DNA from: Pseudomonas chlororaphis
GTDB taxonomy: Bacteria > Pseudomonadota > Gammaproteobacteria > Pseudomonadales > Pseudomonadaceae
Assembly: GCF_003731765.1 (NCBI RefSeq)
Contig: NZ_MOAL01000003.1
Span: 558,001 to 622,000, forward strand
Direction of reading: 5' to 3'
DNA: 64,000 bases
The position numbers and the translations under genes are program-made. The notes beneath the pieces were generated by a model, which saw nothing but the letters and a program-made list of their open reading frames with translations, ran no database searches and was not told the DNA's origin. Shown piece by piece: positions 19,831 to 28,090 of the stretch (positions are counted from its first letter, which is position 1; each line of letters begins with the position of its first letter).

Positions 19831-21960
19831 TTAGAAGGTGTAGTCGGCCGTGAGGAAAAACGAGCGGGGTTCGCCGAGGATCCATTGTTGGCCGTCATTG
19901 TATTGGCTTTGAGCGTATTGGCGATCGAACAGATTGTTCAGTTCCAGGCCCAGGGTGGTATTGGGCAGGGCTTTCCACGACAGCGTCGCATCCACCACGG
20001 TGTAGCTGGGCAGTTCATTACGGTTGGCCATGTCGGCGTAGCGGGCATCCACATAGCGCACGCCGGCACCGGCTTGCAGCTGGTCATTGAGGGCCTTGCT
20101 CAGCCACAGGTTGGCGGTGCGCCGGGGCACATCCACCGGGCGGTTGCCATCGCGGGAGACCTGCACGCCGTTGACGTCCTGCTGGAAGTCGTCGTACTGG
20201 GCTCGGACAAAGGCCGCGTTGGCCTGCAGTTGCCAGGCGTCGGGCAATTGCAGGTCGAGGCTGGCTTCCAGGCCGTTGGAGGATTGCTGGCCGACCTGCT
20301 GCTTGAGGTTCGGGTCGCCAGGCACATCGGTCAGCAGCTTCTTTTTCACGATGTGGTAGGCCGCCAGGGTCCATTCGCCACGTTGGTTCCAGAACAGCTG
20401 CTTGAGGCCGATCTCGCTTTGCCGGGCGCTGGACAGGTCGAACTGCTGTTGGCTCGGGCTCAGGGAGATCAGCCCGCCGACCCCATCGGTGCTGGTGGAG
20501 TACTGGCCGTACAACGAGGTGTCCGCGGTCACCGCGAACACCAGCCCGGCCTTCCAGTTGTTGCCGGTCAGGGTCTTGTCGCTCTGGCTGGCGTCCACCA
20601 GGTTGTCGCGGTCGATGTGCACGTAGTCACGACGCAGGCCGGTGACCAGGGACCAGCGCTCGCTGAGCTGGGTGCGGTTTTCGGCAAAGGCCGACATCTG
20701 CTTGGTGGTGGTCTTGAACTGATCGCGGTAGGCGTCTGAGCTGGAGAAGCCGCCCTGGACCGGATTGTTCGGGTCCAGGGGCTGGCCGCCGAGCGGTGCG
20801 TCGGTGAATGGCGAGTTGTTTTTCAGGTGGAAGCGAATCCGGTTGTAGTCCACGCCGGTCAGGGTCTGGCTGTCGAGGCCAAACAGGCTGTGCTTGAAGG
20901 TGAAGGTCTGGCGGTCGCCCACCTGTTCTTGCTGGTGGCCGATGGCGAAGTAGCCGCTGCGGCTCAGTTGCTGGGTCGCAGCGTTCCAGTTGTAGTTCTC
21001 GGCGTTCTGCCAGCGACGCTGGGCCTTGAGGTAGTACAGCTCGTTGCTGGCGCTGAGGTGATCGGAGATTTGCCACTCGCTGGTCAGGCGGGTCCATTGA
21101 TCGTTGTAGTGCTGTTTGTCGTCGCTGACGTTGTAGTTCTTGTCCCGCAGGCTTTTGTGGAAGCGGCCGTCGATCAGCGGCGTACCGAAGCTGTTCATCG
21201 GGTTCTGGTCGCCGTAGTCGTGGGCCAGGGTGAAGGCCAGGTCGTCGCGGGCCTGCCAGCGCAGCGCGGCGCTGACGAAGTCGCCAGAGGAATCGCCACG
21301 GTCGATCCAGCCGTTGCTGCGCAGGCGATTGAGGTTCAGCCGATAGCTCAGGGTGTCACTCAGGGAGCCGCCGCTGTCCAGGGCCTGCTGCTGGCGGTCG
21401 TAGGAGCCGTAGCCCAGGCGCAGGTGGTTTTCGATCTCGCCGCTGAAGGGCTTTTTCGGCACGGTGTTGATCACCGCCCCGGTGGCGCCTTCGCCGTACA
21501 GCACCGACGCCGGGCCGCGCAGCACGTCCACCCGTTCCACGGCCCAGCTGTCCACCGGGAAGGTCACGGTGCCCATGCCGCTGTACATACGGTTGCCGTC
21601 ATAGAGTTGCATCACTGAGCCCTGGCCGGTAAAGCCCCGCGCCGACAGCGAGGTGCCGCCGTCGCCCGGGGTGCCGGTACGGCTGATGCCGGTGCTGCGG
21701 GACACGGCGTCCTGCACGCTGCGATCGCCCCGGGCGCGAATGCGTTCGCCGCTCAGGCTTTCGGTGCTGGCTGGGGTCTGCAAGGCGCTGAGGTTGAGGC
21801 GGGAACCGGCGCTGGTCGGGGTTTGCAGGCTGACGGTGTCGCTGTCATTGGCGGGCGCGGTGATGGTGCCGGTGGGCAAGGTCAATGGCTGGGCCGAATC
21901 TGCATGGGCGTTGGTGGCCAGGGGCAGCAGGCAAAGGCTGGAAAGCAGGTATTTGTTCAT
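19831..21960 (-). CDS. TonB-dependent receptor (PA2911-like)
   Basis: This 709-residue outer-membrane receptor has a signal peptide (MNKYLLSSLCLLPLATNAHA), a plug domain with RARGDRSVQDAVSRSTGISRTG and VDVLRGPASVLYGEGATGAVINTVPKKP, and a 22-strand-type barrel ending in the C-terminal aromatic FFLTADYTF. It resembles siderophore receptors. I chose the ATG at 21960 for the signal peptide; 19 residues of upstream frame look non-coding. It is the first gene of the importer operon and lies about 70 bases downstream of the Zur-like palindrome, which suggests induction by zinc starvation. Confidence 0.9.
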   Translation of the reverse strand: MNKYLLSSLCLLPLATNAHADSAQPLTLPTGTITAPANDSDTVSLQTPTSAGSRLNLSALQTPASTESLSGERIRARGDRSVQDAVSRSTGISRTGTPGDGGTSLSARGFTGQGSVMQLYDGNRMYSGMGTVTFPVDSWAVERVDVLRGPASVLYGEGATGAVINTVPKKPFSGEIENHLRLGYGSYDRQQQALDSGGSLSDTLSYRLNLNRLRSNGWIDRGDSSGDFVSAALRWQARDDLAFTLAHDYGDQNPMNSFGTPLIDGRFHKSLRDKNYNVSDDKQHYNDQWTRLTSEWQISDHLSASNELYYLKAQRRWQNAENYNWNAATQQLSRSGYFAIGHQQEQVGDRQTFTFKHSLFGLDSQTLTGVDYNRIRFHLKNNSPFTDAPLGGQPLDPNNPVQGGFSSSDAYRDQFKTTTKQMSAFAENRTQLSERWSLVTGLRRDYVHIDRDNLVDASQSDKTLTGNNWKAGLVFAVTADTSLYGQYSTSTDGVGGLISLSPSQQQFDLSSARQSEIGLKQLFWNQRGEWTLAAYHIVKKKLLTDVPGDPNLKQQVGQQSSNGLEASLDLQLPDAWQLQANAAFVRAQYDDFQQDVNGVQVSRDGNRPVDVPRRTANLWLSKALNDQLQAGAGVRYVDARYADMANRNELPSYTVVDATLSWKALPNTTLGLELNNLFDRQYAQSQYNDGQQWILGEPRSFFLTADYTF

Positions 21961-22030
21961 GGGGACTTTGAGTCGCTTCTTCGAGGAGGCTGCCCGCGGC
22001 CATAAAACCGCGGGCATGGATCTTACACTT

Positions 22031-22051
22031 AAATGTTACTAAGTAACATTT
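22031..22051. promoter_or_regulatory. Perfect 21-bp palindrome, candidate Zur box
   Basis: AAATGTTACT (22031-22040) and AGTAACATTT (22042-22051) are exact inverted copies around a central A. The pattern TGTTA-N5-TAACA has the same spacing and outer bases as the gamma-proteobacterial Zur operator (AAATGTTATA-N-TATAACATTT). It lies in the short AT-rich gap before the TonB receptor and ABC importer operon. Confidence 0.75.
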
Positions 22052-22115
22052 GTGGCGCTCGACATTAAAGCGCCCGAAGTTTACAGACCCTTCTACCGCG
22101 CGCATCTCGGCTGTT

Positions 22116-23498
22116 TCATGTTGAAGATGAAGTGGATTCAGTCGAGCGGTTGAAGCGCGACAGCAGCAGCTTGTCCAGCAGCCAGACGGCGATCAGCGAC
22201 GCCCCGACCAGGGGAAAGGCCAGCGCGAGCCCCGCCATCACCAGCATCGCGGTTTTCCATTTCGGCAAGTCATGACGCAGCGGCGGCACCCCCAGACGAC
22301 CCTGGGGACGACGCTGCCACCAGATCACCAGGCCACTGATGGCGCTGAGCATGATCATCAGGCAGACCACCAGCACCACCAACTGATTGACGCGCCCGAA
22401 CAGTTTGCCCTCGTGCAGCATCACGCCCATTTCAGTGGCGCGGGCGACTAGGCTGTATTGCTCCCAGCGCACATCGGCCAGGACCTTGCCGGTGTATTGA
22501 TCGACATGCAGGGTGGCGTCGTTGCGCGGGTCATCGGCAAACACGGCGACGGTGAACACGCCGTTGGCGCTGGTGGGCAGGGTAATGCTGTAGCCCGGCT
22601 CGACCTGGCGCTGTTCGGCGGTGTCCTGCACCTGTTGCAGGCTGATCACCGGTGCCGCCGGCGCGCTGCTGGCGCCGCTGTGGGCCATGTGCTCGGCGTG
22701 GTCGCCGGACATCGGCATCGGCGTGTTTTCCATGGCCCAGGGCACGGTCTGGCGAGTGGCGCTGTTGAGCACCCGGGCCTGTTCGTCGGACTTGGGCACG
22801 TCGTTCCACATGGCCGCCGGAAAGCGGTTCCACAGGTCGGCGTATTGCTTGCCCCAGAAGCCGGTCCAGGTCATGCCGCTGAGCAGCATCAGCAACAGCA
22901 GGGCGGCGCCCCAGAAGCCGGTCACGGCATGCAGGTCGCGCCACAGCACACGGCCACGGCTGCTGAAGCGGGGCCAGAGTACGCCGGCCGACGATTTGCC
23001 CCGGGGCCACCACAGGTACAGGCCCGAGACCACCAGCACGATGCCCCAGCCGGCGGCCAGCTCCACCAGGCGGTCGCCCACGGTGCCGATCATCAGCTCG
23101 CCATGAATGGCCCGGGCCACGGCCTGCAAGTGGGTCTTGGCGTTCTGCTCGCCGAGAATGTCACCGTGGTAGGGGTCGACGAACACATTGAGTTCGTCGG
23201 CCCCCTTTTGCACCACGAATTGCGCGCTGCGTTCGGCGTTGATCGGCGGCAGGTACTGTTTGATCTGCGCCTGGGGGTAAGCCGCCTGTACCCGTTTGAG
23301 CTGTTCGTCGGCGCTGAGGCGGTGATGCCCGGCCGGGACGTTGAGCAGCTCGCCATACATCAGCGGGTCGAGCTGGGGTTTGAACAGGTAGATGATGCCA
23401 GTCAAAGACAGCATCACCATGAACGGGGCCACGAACAGCCCGGCGTAGAAGTGCCAGCGCCAGGCCAGGTTGTAGAACGAGGGTTTGGGTCGGGTCAT
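22116..23498 (-). CDS. PepSY-associated transmembrane protein
   Basis: This 460-residue inner-membrane protein has four main helices: about residues 16-40, 150-170, 195-215 and 375-395, with a further pair near the C terminus. Two PepSY-like periplasmic regions are present, around VFVDPYHGDILGEQ and LHVDQYTGKVLADV. Histidines in RWHFYAGLFVAPF and RAIHGELMIG are family features, possibly heme ligands. Between helices lies a Met/His-rich stretch (ENTPMPMSGDHAEHMAHSG) that could bind copper. It follows the OprC-like gene in the same direction, 93 bases away. Proteins of this family often accompany metal receptors and may reduce metals. Confidence 0.85.
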   Translation of the reverse strand: MTRPKPSFYNLAWRWHFYAGLFVAPFMVMLSLTGIIYLFKPQLDPLMYGELLNVPAGHHRLSADEQLKRVQAAYPQAQIKQYLPPINAERSAQFVVQKGADELNVFVDPYHGDILGEQNAKTHLQAVARAIHGELMIGTVGDRLVELAAGWGIVLVVSGLYLWWPRGKSSAGVLWPRFSSRGRVLWRDLHAVTGFWGAALLLLMLLSGMTWTGFWGKQYADLWNRFPAAMWNDVPKSDEQARVLNSATRQTVPWAMENTPMPMSGDHAEHMAHSGASSAPAAPVISLQQVQDTAEQRQVEPGYSITLPTSANGVFTVAVFADDPRNDATLHVDQYTGKVLADVRWEQYSLVARATEMGVMLHEGKLFGRVNQLVVLVVCLMIMLSAISGLVIWWQRRPQGRLGVPPLRHDLPKWKTAMLVMAGLALAFPLVGASLIAVWLLDKLLLSRFNRSTESTSSST

Positions 23499-23544
23499 CA
23501 GGGAGCGCTCCGCATAGGCCTTTATTGTGTTGTTTGTGTCGCTT

Positions 23545-23570
23545 GATCGCTGGCGAGCCGGCTCCAGGAG
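23545..23570 (+). repeat. Degenerate REP between oprC-like and PepSY genes
   Basis: GATCGCTGGCGAGCCGGCTCC matches the REP family with a few changes. It lies in the 93-bp spacer between two co-directional genes of the copper cluster. Confidence 0.5.
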
Positions 23571-23591
23571 TCGGCCCGTCGGCGATGGGCG

Positions 23592-25721
23592 TTAGAAGCT
23601 CAGGTCAACCTTGGTCCAGAGCGTGCGCCCCGGTTCATTGATGGCCTGTGGGTTATCCGCCGGGTAACCGAAACCGGCATTGCCCGCCAGGTTCAGGTGC
23701 TCGGCGTAGGCTTTGCCGAACAGGTTGTCGACGCCGCTGCTGAGCTTGAGGTTCTTGTTGACGCGGTACGCCCCGTTCAGGGAGAACACACCAAAACCAC
23801 CGCTCTTGCCGAAGTCCTTGCCGACCACGTTGCCCTGGTTGCTGGCGATGCGGTTTTGCGCCGCGACCACCCGCCACAGGGCCCCGGCGCTCCAGCTGTC
23901 CTCACTGTAGGTCAGGCCCAAACGCCCATCCAGCGGGGGCATTTGCGGCAGCGCCTTGCCGTCGCTGCTGTTTTTGCCCCAGGCATAGGCGAGCGTGGCG
24001 TCGGCCTTCCAGTGGCTGCTCAGGCGGTAGGCCGCGCCCAGTTCGCCGCCCATGATGCGGGCGTCGATGTTTTGCGCCTGGGAGGTGCTGCCCATCATCC
24101 CTGGGGTGTAGGTGAACAGGATGTAGTCCCGTACCTGGCCGATGTAGCCCGAGGCCCAGGCCTCGAGGTCGTCGCTCTTGTATTGCAGGCCGACGTCCAG
24201 TTGGGTGGTTTTTTCCGGCTTGACCGCATCGAAGGCATTGCGCGATCCGTCGGGCCCGCTGTCCGGCGAAAACAGCTCCCAGTAATCGGGAAAGCGCTGG
24301 GTGTGGCCGAGGCCGGCGTAGACCGTGGTCGGGCTGTCGGCCAGGTCGTGTTCGTAACGCACAAAGCCGCTGGGCAGGGTGTCGGCACGGGTGTCGCCGG
24401 CCGTGGGATTGTCCCGGGCGGTCATGCCCGAACCGATGCGCTGGCGGTAATCCTTGGCCGAGGCGCGGTCCAGGCGCGCACCGCCGATCAGCCGGTCGCG
24501 TTCGGCGGCGTACCAGGTCAGTTCGCTGAAGACCCCGTAGTTGTGGAAGTCGGCATCCTGGGTGCGCGACAGCGCCTTGTAGGTGTCGACACCGCTGGCA
24601 GAGCGCTGACGGTGCTCGCTGCCCTGGGCGTCGAGACCACCGATCAACTGCACGTCTTCCCAGCGCCAGGTGGCCTTGATCCGCCCACCGAGGGTCCGGC
24701 GATCGACGTTGGAGGCCATGGGCCCGGCCATCATTCCGGTGCCGGAGGGCGTGCGCAGGCTGTAGTTGTCCATCACGTGGTCGGCGTAGTTGTAGTAGAC
24801 CTGGGCCTCAACCTTATCCAGCACTTCGCCGAGGTTGGATTGTTCGAAACGCAAGCCCAGGCTTTCGCGCTTGAACTGCGAACCGTCCATGCCGCGTCCG
24901 GCGTAACGGGCCTCGCCGTCGCCCTTGCCGGCGGTCAGCTCCAGCAGGGTGTCGGCATTCGGGGTCCAGCCCAGGGCCACGTCGCCGTTCCACTTGTCGT
25001 AGCGCGAGGCCACGGTGTCGTGGTTGCCATCCCGGTAGTCGTCGGAATGGGCGGTGTTGCCGATCACCCGCACATAGCCCAGGGGGCCGCCCGCCGCAGC
25101 GTCCAGGGTTTTGTCGAAACGGCCGTTGGAGCCGGCCAGCAGGCTGGCGTTGACCCGGGTGCCGAGTTCGCCGAACTGCTCCGGTTCCCGTTCGAAGAGC
25201 ACGGTGCCGGCCGAGGCGCCCGGACCCCACAGCACGGTTTGCGGGCCCTTGATCACGGTCAGCCGATCGTAGGTTTCCGGGGCGATGTAGGAGGTCGGTG
25301 CATCCATGCGGCCGGGGCAGGCGCCGAGCATCATGCCGCCGTTGCTGAGAATGTTCAGCCGCGAGCCGAACATGCCGCGCAGCACCGGGTCGCCATTGGT
25401 GCCGCCGTTGCGCACCAGGGCGAAGCCGGGGAGGGTCTTCAGGTAGTCGCCGCCGTCACTGGCCGGCACCGGTTGGCGCGGGTCCTTGGGGTTGGTCACC
25501 AGGGTCAGGGGGGAACTGGGGGCGACCGCGGTGATCACGGTCGGGCTGAGTTCTTCCTCATGCTGACGGTGATCCACGCGCGCGTCGTCGGCCATCGCCA
25601 TCGGGGCCAGCAGGGCGCCGCAAAACAGCGCCATGGCTTGGGTGAAGTGCAGCCGCAGCGCAGTGGCGGCAAAGGTGTCGCAGGCCCGGGCAGCGCCCAG
25701 GCGAGAGTGGGCAGAAAACAT
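23592..25721 (-). CDS. oprC: TonB-dependent copper receptor, OprC-like
   Basis: This 709-residue outer-membrane receptor matches the copper-receptor family. Hallmarks are LKTLPGFALVRNGGTNGDPVLRGMFGSRLNILSNGGMMLGACPGRMDAPTSYIAPE in the plug, with the Met-Met and Cys-Pro-Gly-Arg-Met cluster, and the Met-rich loop GTGMMAGPMASN. The barrel ends LWTKVDLSF. An N-terminal extension of about 29 residues precedes the hydrophobic signal core (MALFCGALLAPMAMA), so the start at 25721 is less certain than the ATG in front of that core. Copper genes on both sides support the function. Confidence 0.9.
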   Translation of the reverse strand: MFSAHSRLGAARACDTFAATALRLHFTQAMALFCGALLAPMAMADDARVDHRQHEEELSPTVITAVAPSSPLTLVTNPKDPRQPVPASDGGDYLKTLPGFALVRNGGTNGDPVLRGMFGSRLNILSNGGMMLGACPGRMDAPTSYIAPETYDRLTVIKGPQTVLWGPGASAGTVLFEREPEQFGELGTRVNASLLAGSNGRFDKTLDAAAGGPLGYVRVIGNTAHSDDYRDGNHDTVASRYDKWNGDVALGWTPNADTLLELTAGKGDGEARYAGRGMDGSQFKRESLGLRFEQSNLGEVLDKVEAQVYYNYADHVMDNYSLRTPSGTGMMAGPMASNVDRRTLGGRIKATWRWEDVQLIGGLDAQGSEHRQRSASGVDTYKALSRTQDADFHNYGVFSELTWYAAERDRLIGGARLDRASAKDYRQRIGSGMTARDNPTAGDTRADTLPSGFVRYEHDLADSPTTVYAGLGHTQRFPDYWELFSPDSGPDGSRNAFDAVKPEKTTQLDVGLQYKSDDLEAWASGYIGQVRDYILFTYTPGMMGSTSQAQNIDARIMGGELGAAYRLSSHWKADATLAYAWGKNSSDGKALPQMPPLDGRLGLTYSEDSWSAGALWRVVAAQNRIASNQGNVVGKDFGKSGGFGVFSLNGAYRVNKNLKLSSGVDNLFGKAYAEHLNLAGNAGFGYPADNPQAINEPGRTLWTKVDLSF

Positions 25722-25749
25722 AAATGTTCCATCGATCGGTCATAAGCCG

Positions 25750-25791
25750 CACGGCCACAAACATCCTGCTGTCAGTCGACAGCCGGCCGTG
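25750..25791. other. Nested stem-loop upstream of oprC-like gene
   Basis: CACGGCC (25750-25756) pairs with GGCCGTG (25785-25791), enclosing a second perfect hairpin of GCTGTC (25768-25773) and GACAGC (25778-25783). It lies between the DUF2946 stop and the oprC-like start, so it could be an attenuator, a processing site or an operator. Confidence 0.5.
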
Positions 25792-25808
25792 CACGGTGAA
25801 GGAAGGGC

Positions 25809-26255
25809 TTACGCGAAGATCGGTGGCGCGCGGCTGCGGGCGCCGGGGAACACGGTCTGCCGGGCGTGGCCCAGGCGCGTGGAGGGCGTGAGGAAGGTGT
25901 TGGCGGGGGCTGTATTCAGGGCATCGAATGACAGACCGGAAGGCAGTGCCGGGCAGCTGAACAGCAGGCTGCAATAGCCGCATTTTTCCCACAGCACATG
26001 CTGCTCACCCTTAGGCTGGCCTTGGGGTTGCGCGTGATGAGTATCGCCGTGGCAGCCGGGTTCGCCGCTGGGCCTGTCCATGTTCATGGACAGGCTCATC
26101 GGCATCGTGTGATCCATCGGCATCGCTTGGGAAATCAGCGGGCCGATAAAGATCATCAGCATGGCGAACAGACTGATCCAGCTGCCGCGCCGAACGCCTG
26201 GGGCGTTACGGCGAGGGCGGCGGCGTCGGGTGCCAGGCGAGCGCAGGGCGTTCAC
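25809..26255 (-). CDS. DUF2946 family protein
   Basis: This 148-residue protein has one N-terminal hydrophobic segment (about residues 26-45) followed by a Met/His-rich stretch (MPMDHTMPMSLSMNMD), a CGYCSLLF motif and the family ending GARSRAPPIFA. The function of DUF2946 is unknown, but the Met, His and Cys content and the location beside a copper receptor and PCuAC chaperone suggest copper handling in the envelope. The first 20 residues are very arginine-rich, so the true start could be an internal one nearer the hydrophobic segment. Confidence 0.78.
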   Translation of the reverse strand: MNALRSPGTRRRRPRRNAPGVRRGSWISLFAMLMIFIGPLISQAMPMDHTMPMSLSMNMDRPSGEPGCHGDTHHAQPQGQPKGEQHVLWEKCGYCSLLFSCPALPSGLSFDALNTAPANTFLTPSTRLGHARQTVFPGARSRAPPIFA

Positions 26256-26274
26256 GGTGGGCCGTCGTCAGGGG

Positions 26275-26769
26275 CTACTGGGCGTGCTTGTGCTCGTGGC
26301 TAGCCTCGGGAGCCTGCTTCTGCACCGCAACCTCGACCGTGACATTGCCGGCCTTCTCGAAGTGCAGGGTCAGGGGGAAGCGCTTGCCGTCCACCAACAG
26401 GCTGCGGTCTTTAAGCTCCAGCAGCATCACGTGATAGGCCATGGGGGCGAAGGCCACTTCGCCACCGGCTGCAACCACCACCTGGGGCACCTGTTGCATC
26501 TTCATCAGGTCGCCCTGCATGACGTGTTCGTGCAGCTCGGCCTTACCGGCAATCGGCGAGTCGACACTGAGCAGGGTGTCGGCGGTCTTGCCGTTGTTGT
26601 GCACCACGAAGTAGGCCGCGACCGTCGGCGCGTTCGGCGGCAATTCCTGGGACCAGGGATGGGCGATCTGCAGTTCGCCGACCTTGTATTCATGGGCGTT
26701 GGCGAAAGCAGTGGGCAGCAGCAGGGCGGCCAGCAGCAGGGATTGCAAGACCGGGAAGGGTTTGAACAT
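26275..26769 (-). CDS. PCuAC-type periplasmic copper chaperone
   Basis: From the ATG at 26769 the protein is 164 residues, with a signal peptide (MFKPFPVLQSLLLAALLLPTAFANA). It carries the PCuAC copper-binding pattern: His and Met in ELHEHVMQGDLMKMQQVP, then MAYHVMLLELK. The tail (SHEHKHAQ) is His-rich. Such proteins carry Cu(I), for example toward cytochrome oxidase. It lies between two DUF2946 genes. A 12-residue-longer frame to 26805 lacks signal-peptide character. Confidence 0.9.
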   Translation of the reverse strand: MFKPFPVLQSLLLAALLLPTAFANAHEYKVGELQIAHPWSQELPPNAPTVAAYFVVHNNGKTADTLLSVDSPIAGKAELHEHVMQGDLMKMQQVPQVVVAAGGEVAFAPMAYHVMLLELKDRSLLVDGKRFPLTLHFEKAGNVTVEVAVQKQAPEASHEHKHAQ

Positions 26770-26818
26770 GGCAGTTCTCCAGAACGATTCAAAAACGCAG
26801 ATCACTTGCGAAAGGGAA

Positions 26819-27220
26819 TCATGCCAGAGGCGGGGCGCCGGGGTTCAGGCTCGGCCATTGCTGGCGCGGGCTGGGGCGTGCGAATGGAGGAGGCTGGAGC
26901 GTTCCAGCAAAAGCTTCGAGGCGTTCCAGAGGCAATGACGGAACGTGCCCGGGCAAGGCCACCCAGGGCGCGGCGCCTGAGCAGCACCAGCAATGCTGCA
27001 TGTTGGAGTGGTCGTCGTTCTGCGGGGCTTTTTGCTCGAGCTTGCCCAGGGAGATCGCCACCATTTTGGTGCCGGTGGAGGAGCAGAAACTGCCCCACAA
27101 CAATTGCTCGGTACTGCCGGTGTCGTTGCGCGGCATGGCCCCCGAAAGCGGCATGGCCAGCATGTTGAACAGCACTGCGAAGCAGGCGATCCAGGCAAAT
27201 GCGAGCCGTTGTCGGGACAT
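26819..27220 (-). CDS. Second DUF2946 family protein
   Basis: This 133-residue protein has an N-terminal signal or anchor segment (AFAWIACFAVLFNMLAMPLSGA), two separated Cys/His patches (FCSSTGTKM and MQHCWCCSG), and a proline-rich tail ending LNPGAPPLA. It is diverged from the first copy and is 49 bases upstream of the PCuAC gene. The Cys/His content suggests metal binding; its function is unproven. It is probably the first gene of the copper cluster. Confidence 0.78.
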   Translation of the reverse strand: MSRQRLAFAWIACFAVLFNMLAMPLSGAMPRNDTGSTEQLLWGSFCSSTGTKMVAISLGKLEQKAPQNDDHSNMQHCWCCSGAAPWVALPGHVPSLPLERLEAFAGTLQPPPFARPSPRQQWPSLNPGAPPLA

Positions 27221-27240
27221 GGGGGCGATCCGTCGGTTGA

Positions 27241-27269
27241 GCGATCAGGCGGGTATTTAGCCTGATCGC
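27241..27269. promoter_or_regulatory. Perfect 10-bp inverted repeat between antitoxin and copper cluster
   Basis: GCGATCAGGC (27241-27250) and GCCTGATCGC (27260-27269) are exact inverted copies with a nine-base loop. It lies downstream of the antitoxin stop and 20 bases upstream of the first DUF2946 start. It could be a terminator for the toxin-antitoxin pair or an operator for the copper cluster. There is no T-run. Confidence 0.5.
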
Positions 27270-27317
27270 TGTGGATAAGTAAAAATGCCGTGTGCGGTGT
27301 GGTGTCGCAGTGCTGTT

Positions 27318-27608
27318 TCAGGCCGGGCTGACGTGAAGCTTCAGCCCCAGCGCCTTCATGACCTTGATGATAGTCGCGAACTCGGGATTGCCCTGGCTGC
27401 CTAGGGCTTTGTACAGGCTTTCGCGGCCCAGGCCGGTGTCGCGGGCGACCTGGGTCATGCCGCGGGCACGGGCGATGTCGTTCAGGGCAGCGCGGATCAG
27501 CACGCCGTCGCCGGCATCCTCGTCGAAGCAGGCGTCCAGGTAGGCGACCATTTCCTGCGGGGTCTTGAGGTGCTCCGCCGCGTCAAAACGGGTCATTACT
27601 CGGGTCAT
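27318..27608 (-). CDS. Antitoxin of HI1420 / addiction-module antidote family
   Basis: This 96-residue protein begins with the family pattern FDAAEHLKTPQEMVAYLDACFDE and has a Cro/XRE-like helix-turn-helix (GMTQVARDTGLGRESLYKALG) with the usual ending FATIIKVMKALGLKLHVSP. It neutralises the upstream-encoded toxin and probably represses the pair. Its start overlaps the toxin stop by four bases (ATGA). The toxin-first order is typical of this family. Confidence 0.9.
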   Translation of the reverse strand: MTRVMTRFDAAEHLKTPQEMVAYLDACFDEDAGDGVLIRAALNDIARARGMTQVARDTGLGRESLYKALGSQGNPEFATIIKVMKALGLKLHVSPA

Positions 27609-27913
27609 GTGCAGTCCTCACTCTTGAGCGCATGTGCCAGTCGCCGGGCACGTTGAATGTCACGGGGTTGGGAATCCTTGTCGCCGCCGATCAGCAGTAG
27701 GTAGAGCACCTGGCCCCGGCGGGAGAAATACACCCAGTAGCCGGGCCCGCGATGAATACGCATTTCGTAGACACCGCCCCCTACCGCTTCGCAGTCGCCG
27801 AAATGGCCCAACTGCGCAGCCCTGACCCTGACCAGTACCCGGGACTTGCCCACGGGGTCCTTCAGGGTTTGGAACCAGCGGACGAATACGGGGGTCTGTT
27901 CAAAGATAAGCAT
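27605..27913 (-). CDS. RelE/ParE superfamily toxin, HI1419 (HigB-like) type
   Basis: This 102-residue basic protein contains FVRWFQTLKDPVGKSRVLVRVRAAQLGHFGDCEAVGGGVYEMRIHRGPGYWVYFSRRGQVLYLLLIGGDKDSQPRDIQRA, the full set of family motifs. Such toxins are typically mRNA interferases. I chose the ATG at 27913 because it matches the family start; the 34 residues upstream in frame are not conserved-looking. A promoter-like pair sits so close that the mRNA may be leaderless. Confidence 0.9.
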   Translation of the reverse strand: MLIFEQTPVFVRWFQTLKDPVGKSRVLVRVRAAQLGHFGDCEAVGGGVYEMRIHRGPGYWVYFSRRGQVLYLLLIGGDKDSQPRDIQRARRLAHALKSEDCT

Positions 27914-27917
27914 GGAA

Positions 27918-27946
27918 AATGTAGTCCTTGGGATACAGTCTGGCAA
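27918..27946 (-). promoter_or_regulatory. Candidate sigma-70 promoter of the toxin-antitoxin pair
   Basis: On the minus strand TTGCCA (27941-27946) is followed after 17 bases by TACATT (27918-27923). The predicted start falls at or next to the toxin ATG at 27913. Confidence 0.45.
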
Positions 27947-28090
27947 GCCAACGGCCAGGCTGACGGTGGATGGGCCGACGAGCGGCCAGCGCGGTCGCTC
28001 GTCGAGGCTGTCCAAGGACGTTAATGCAGGGGCTTTTTAAATTCTGTCAGGGGATTCGCCCACTATTGTCGGGCGGGTCTGTTTGTTGTG

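Noticed and set aside
23697..25745. Open frame of 682 codons on the plus strand opposite the OprC-like gene
   Set aside because: It is antisense shadow; the receptor frame has clear plug and barrel motifs.
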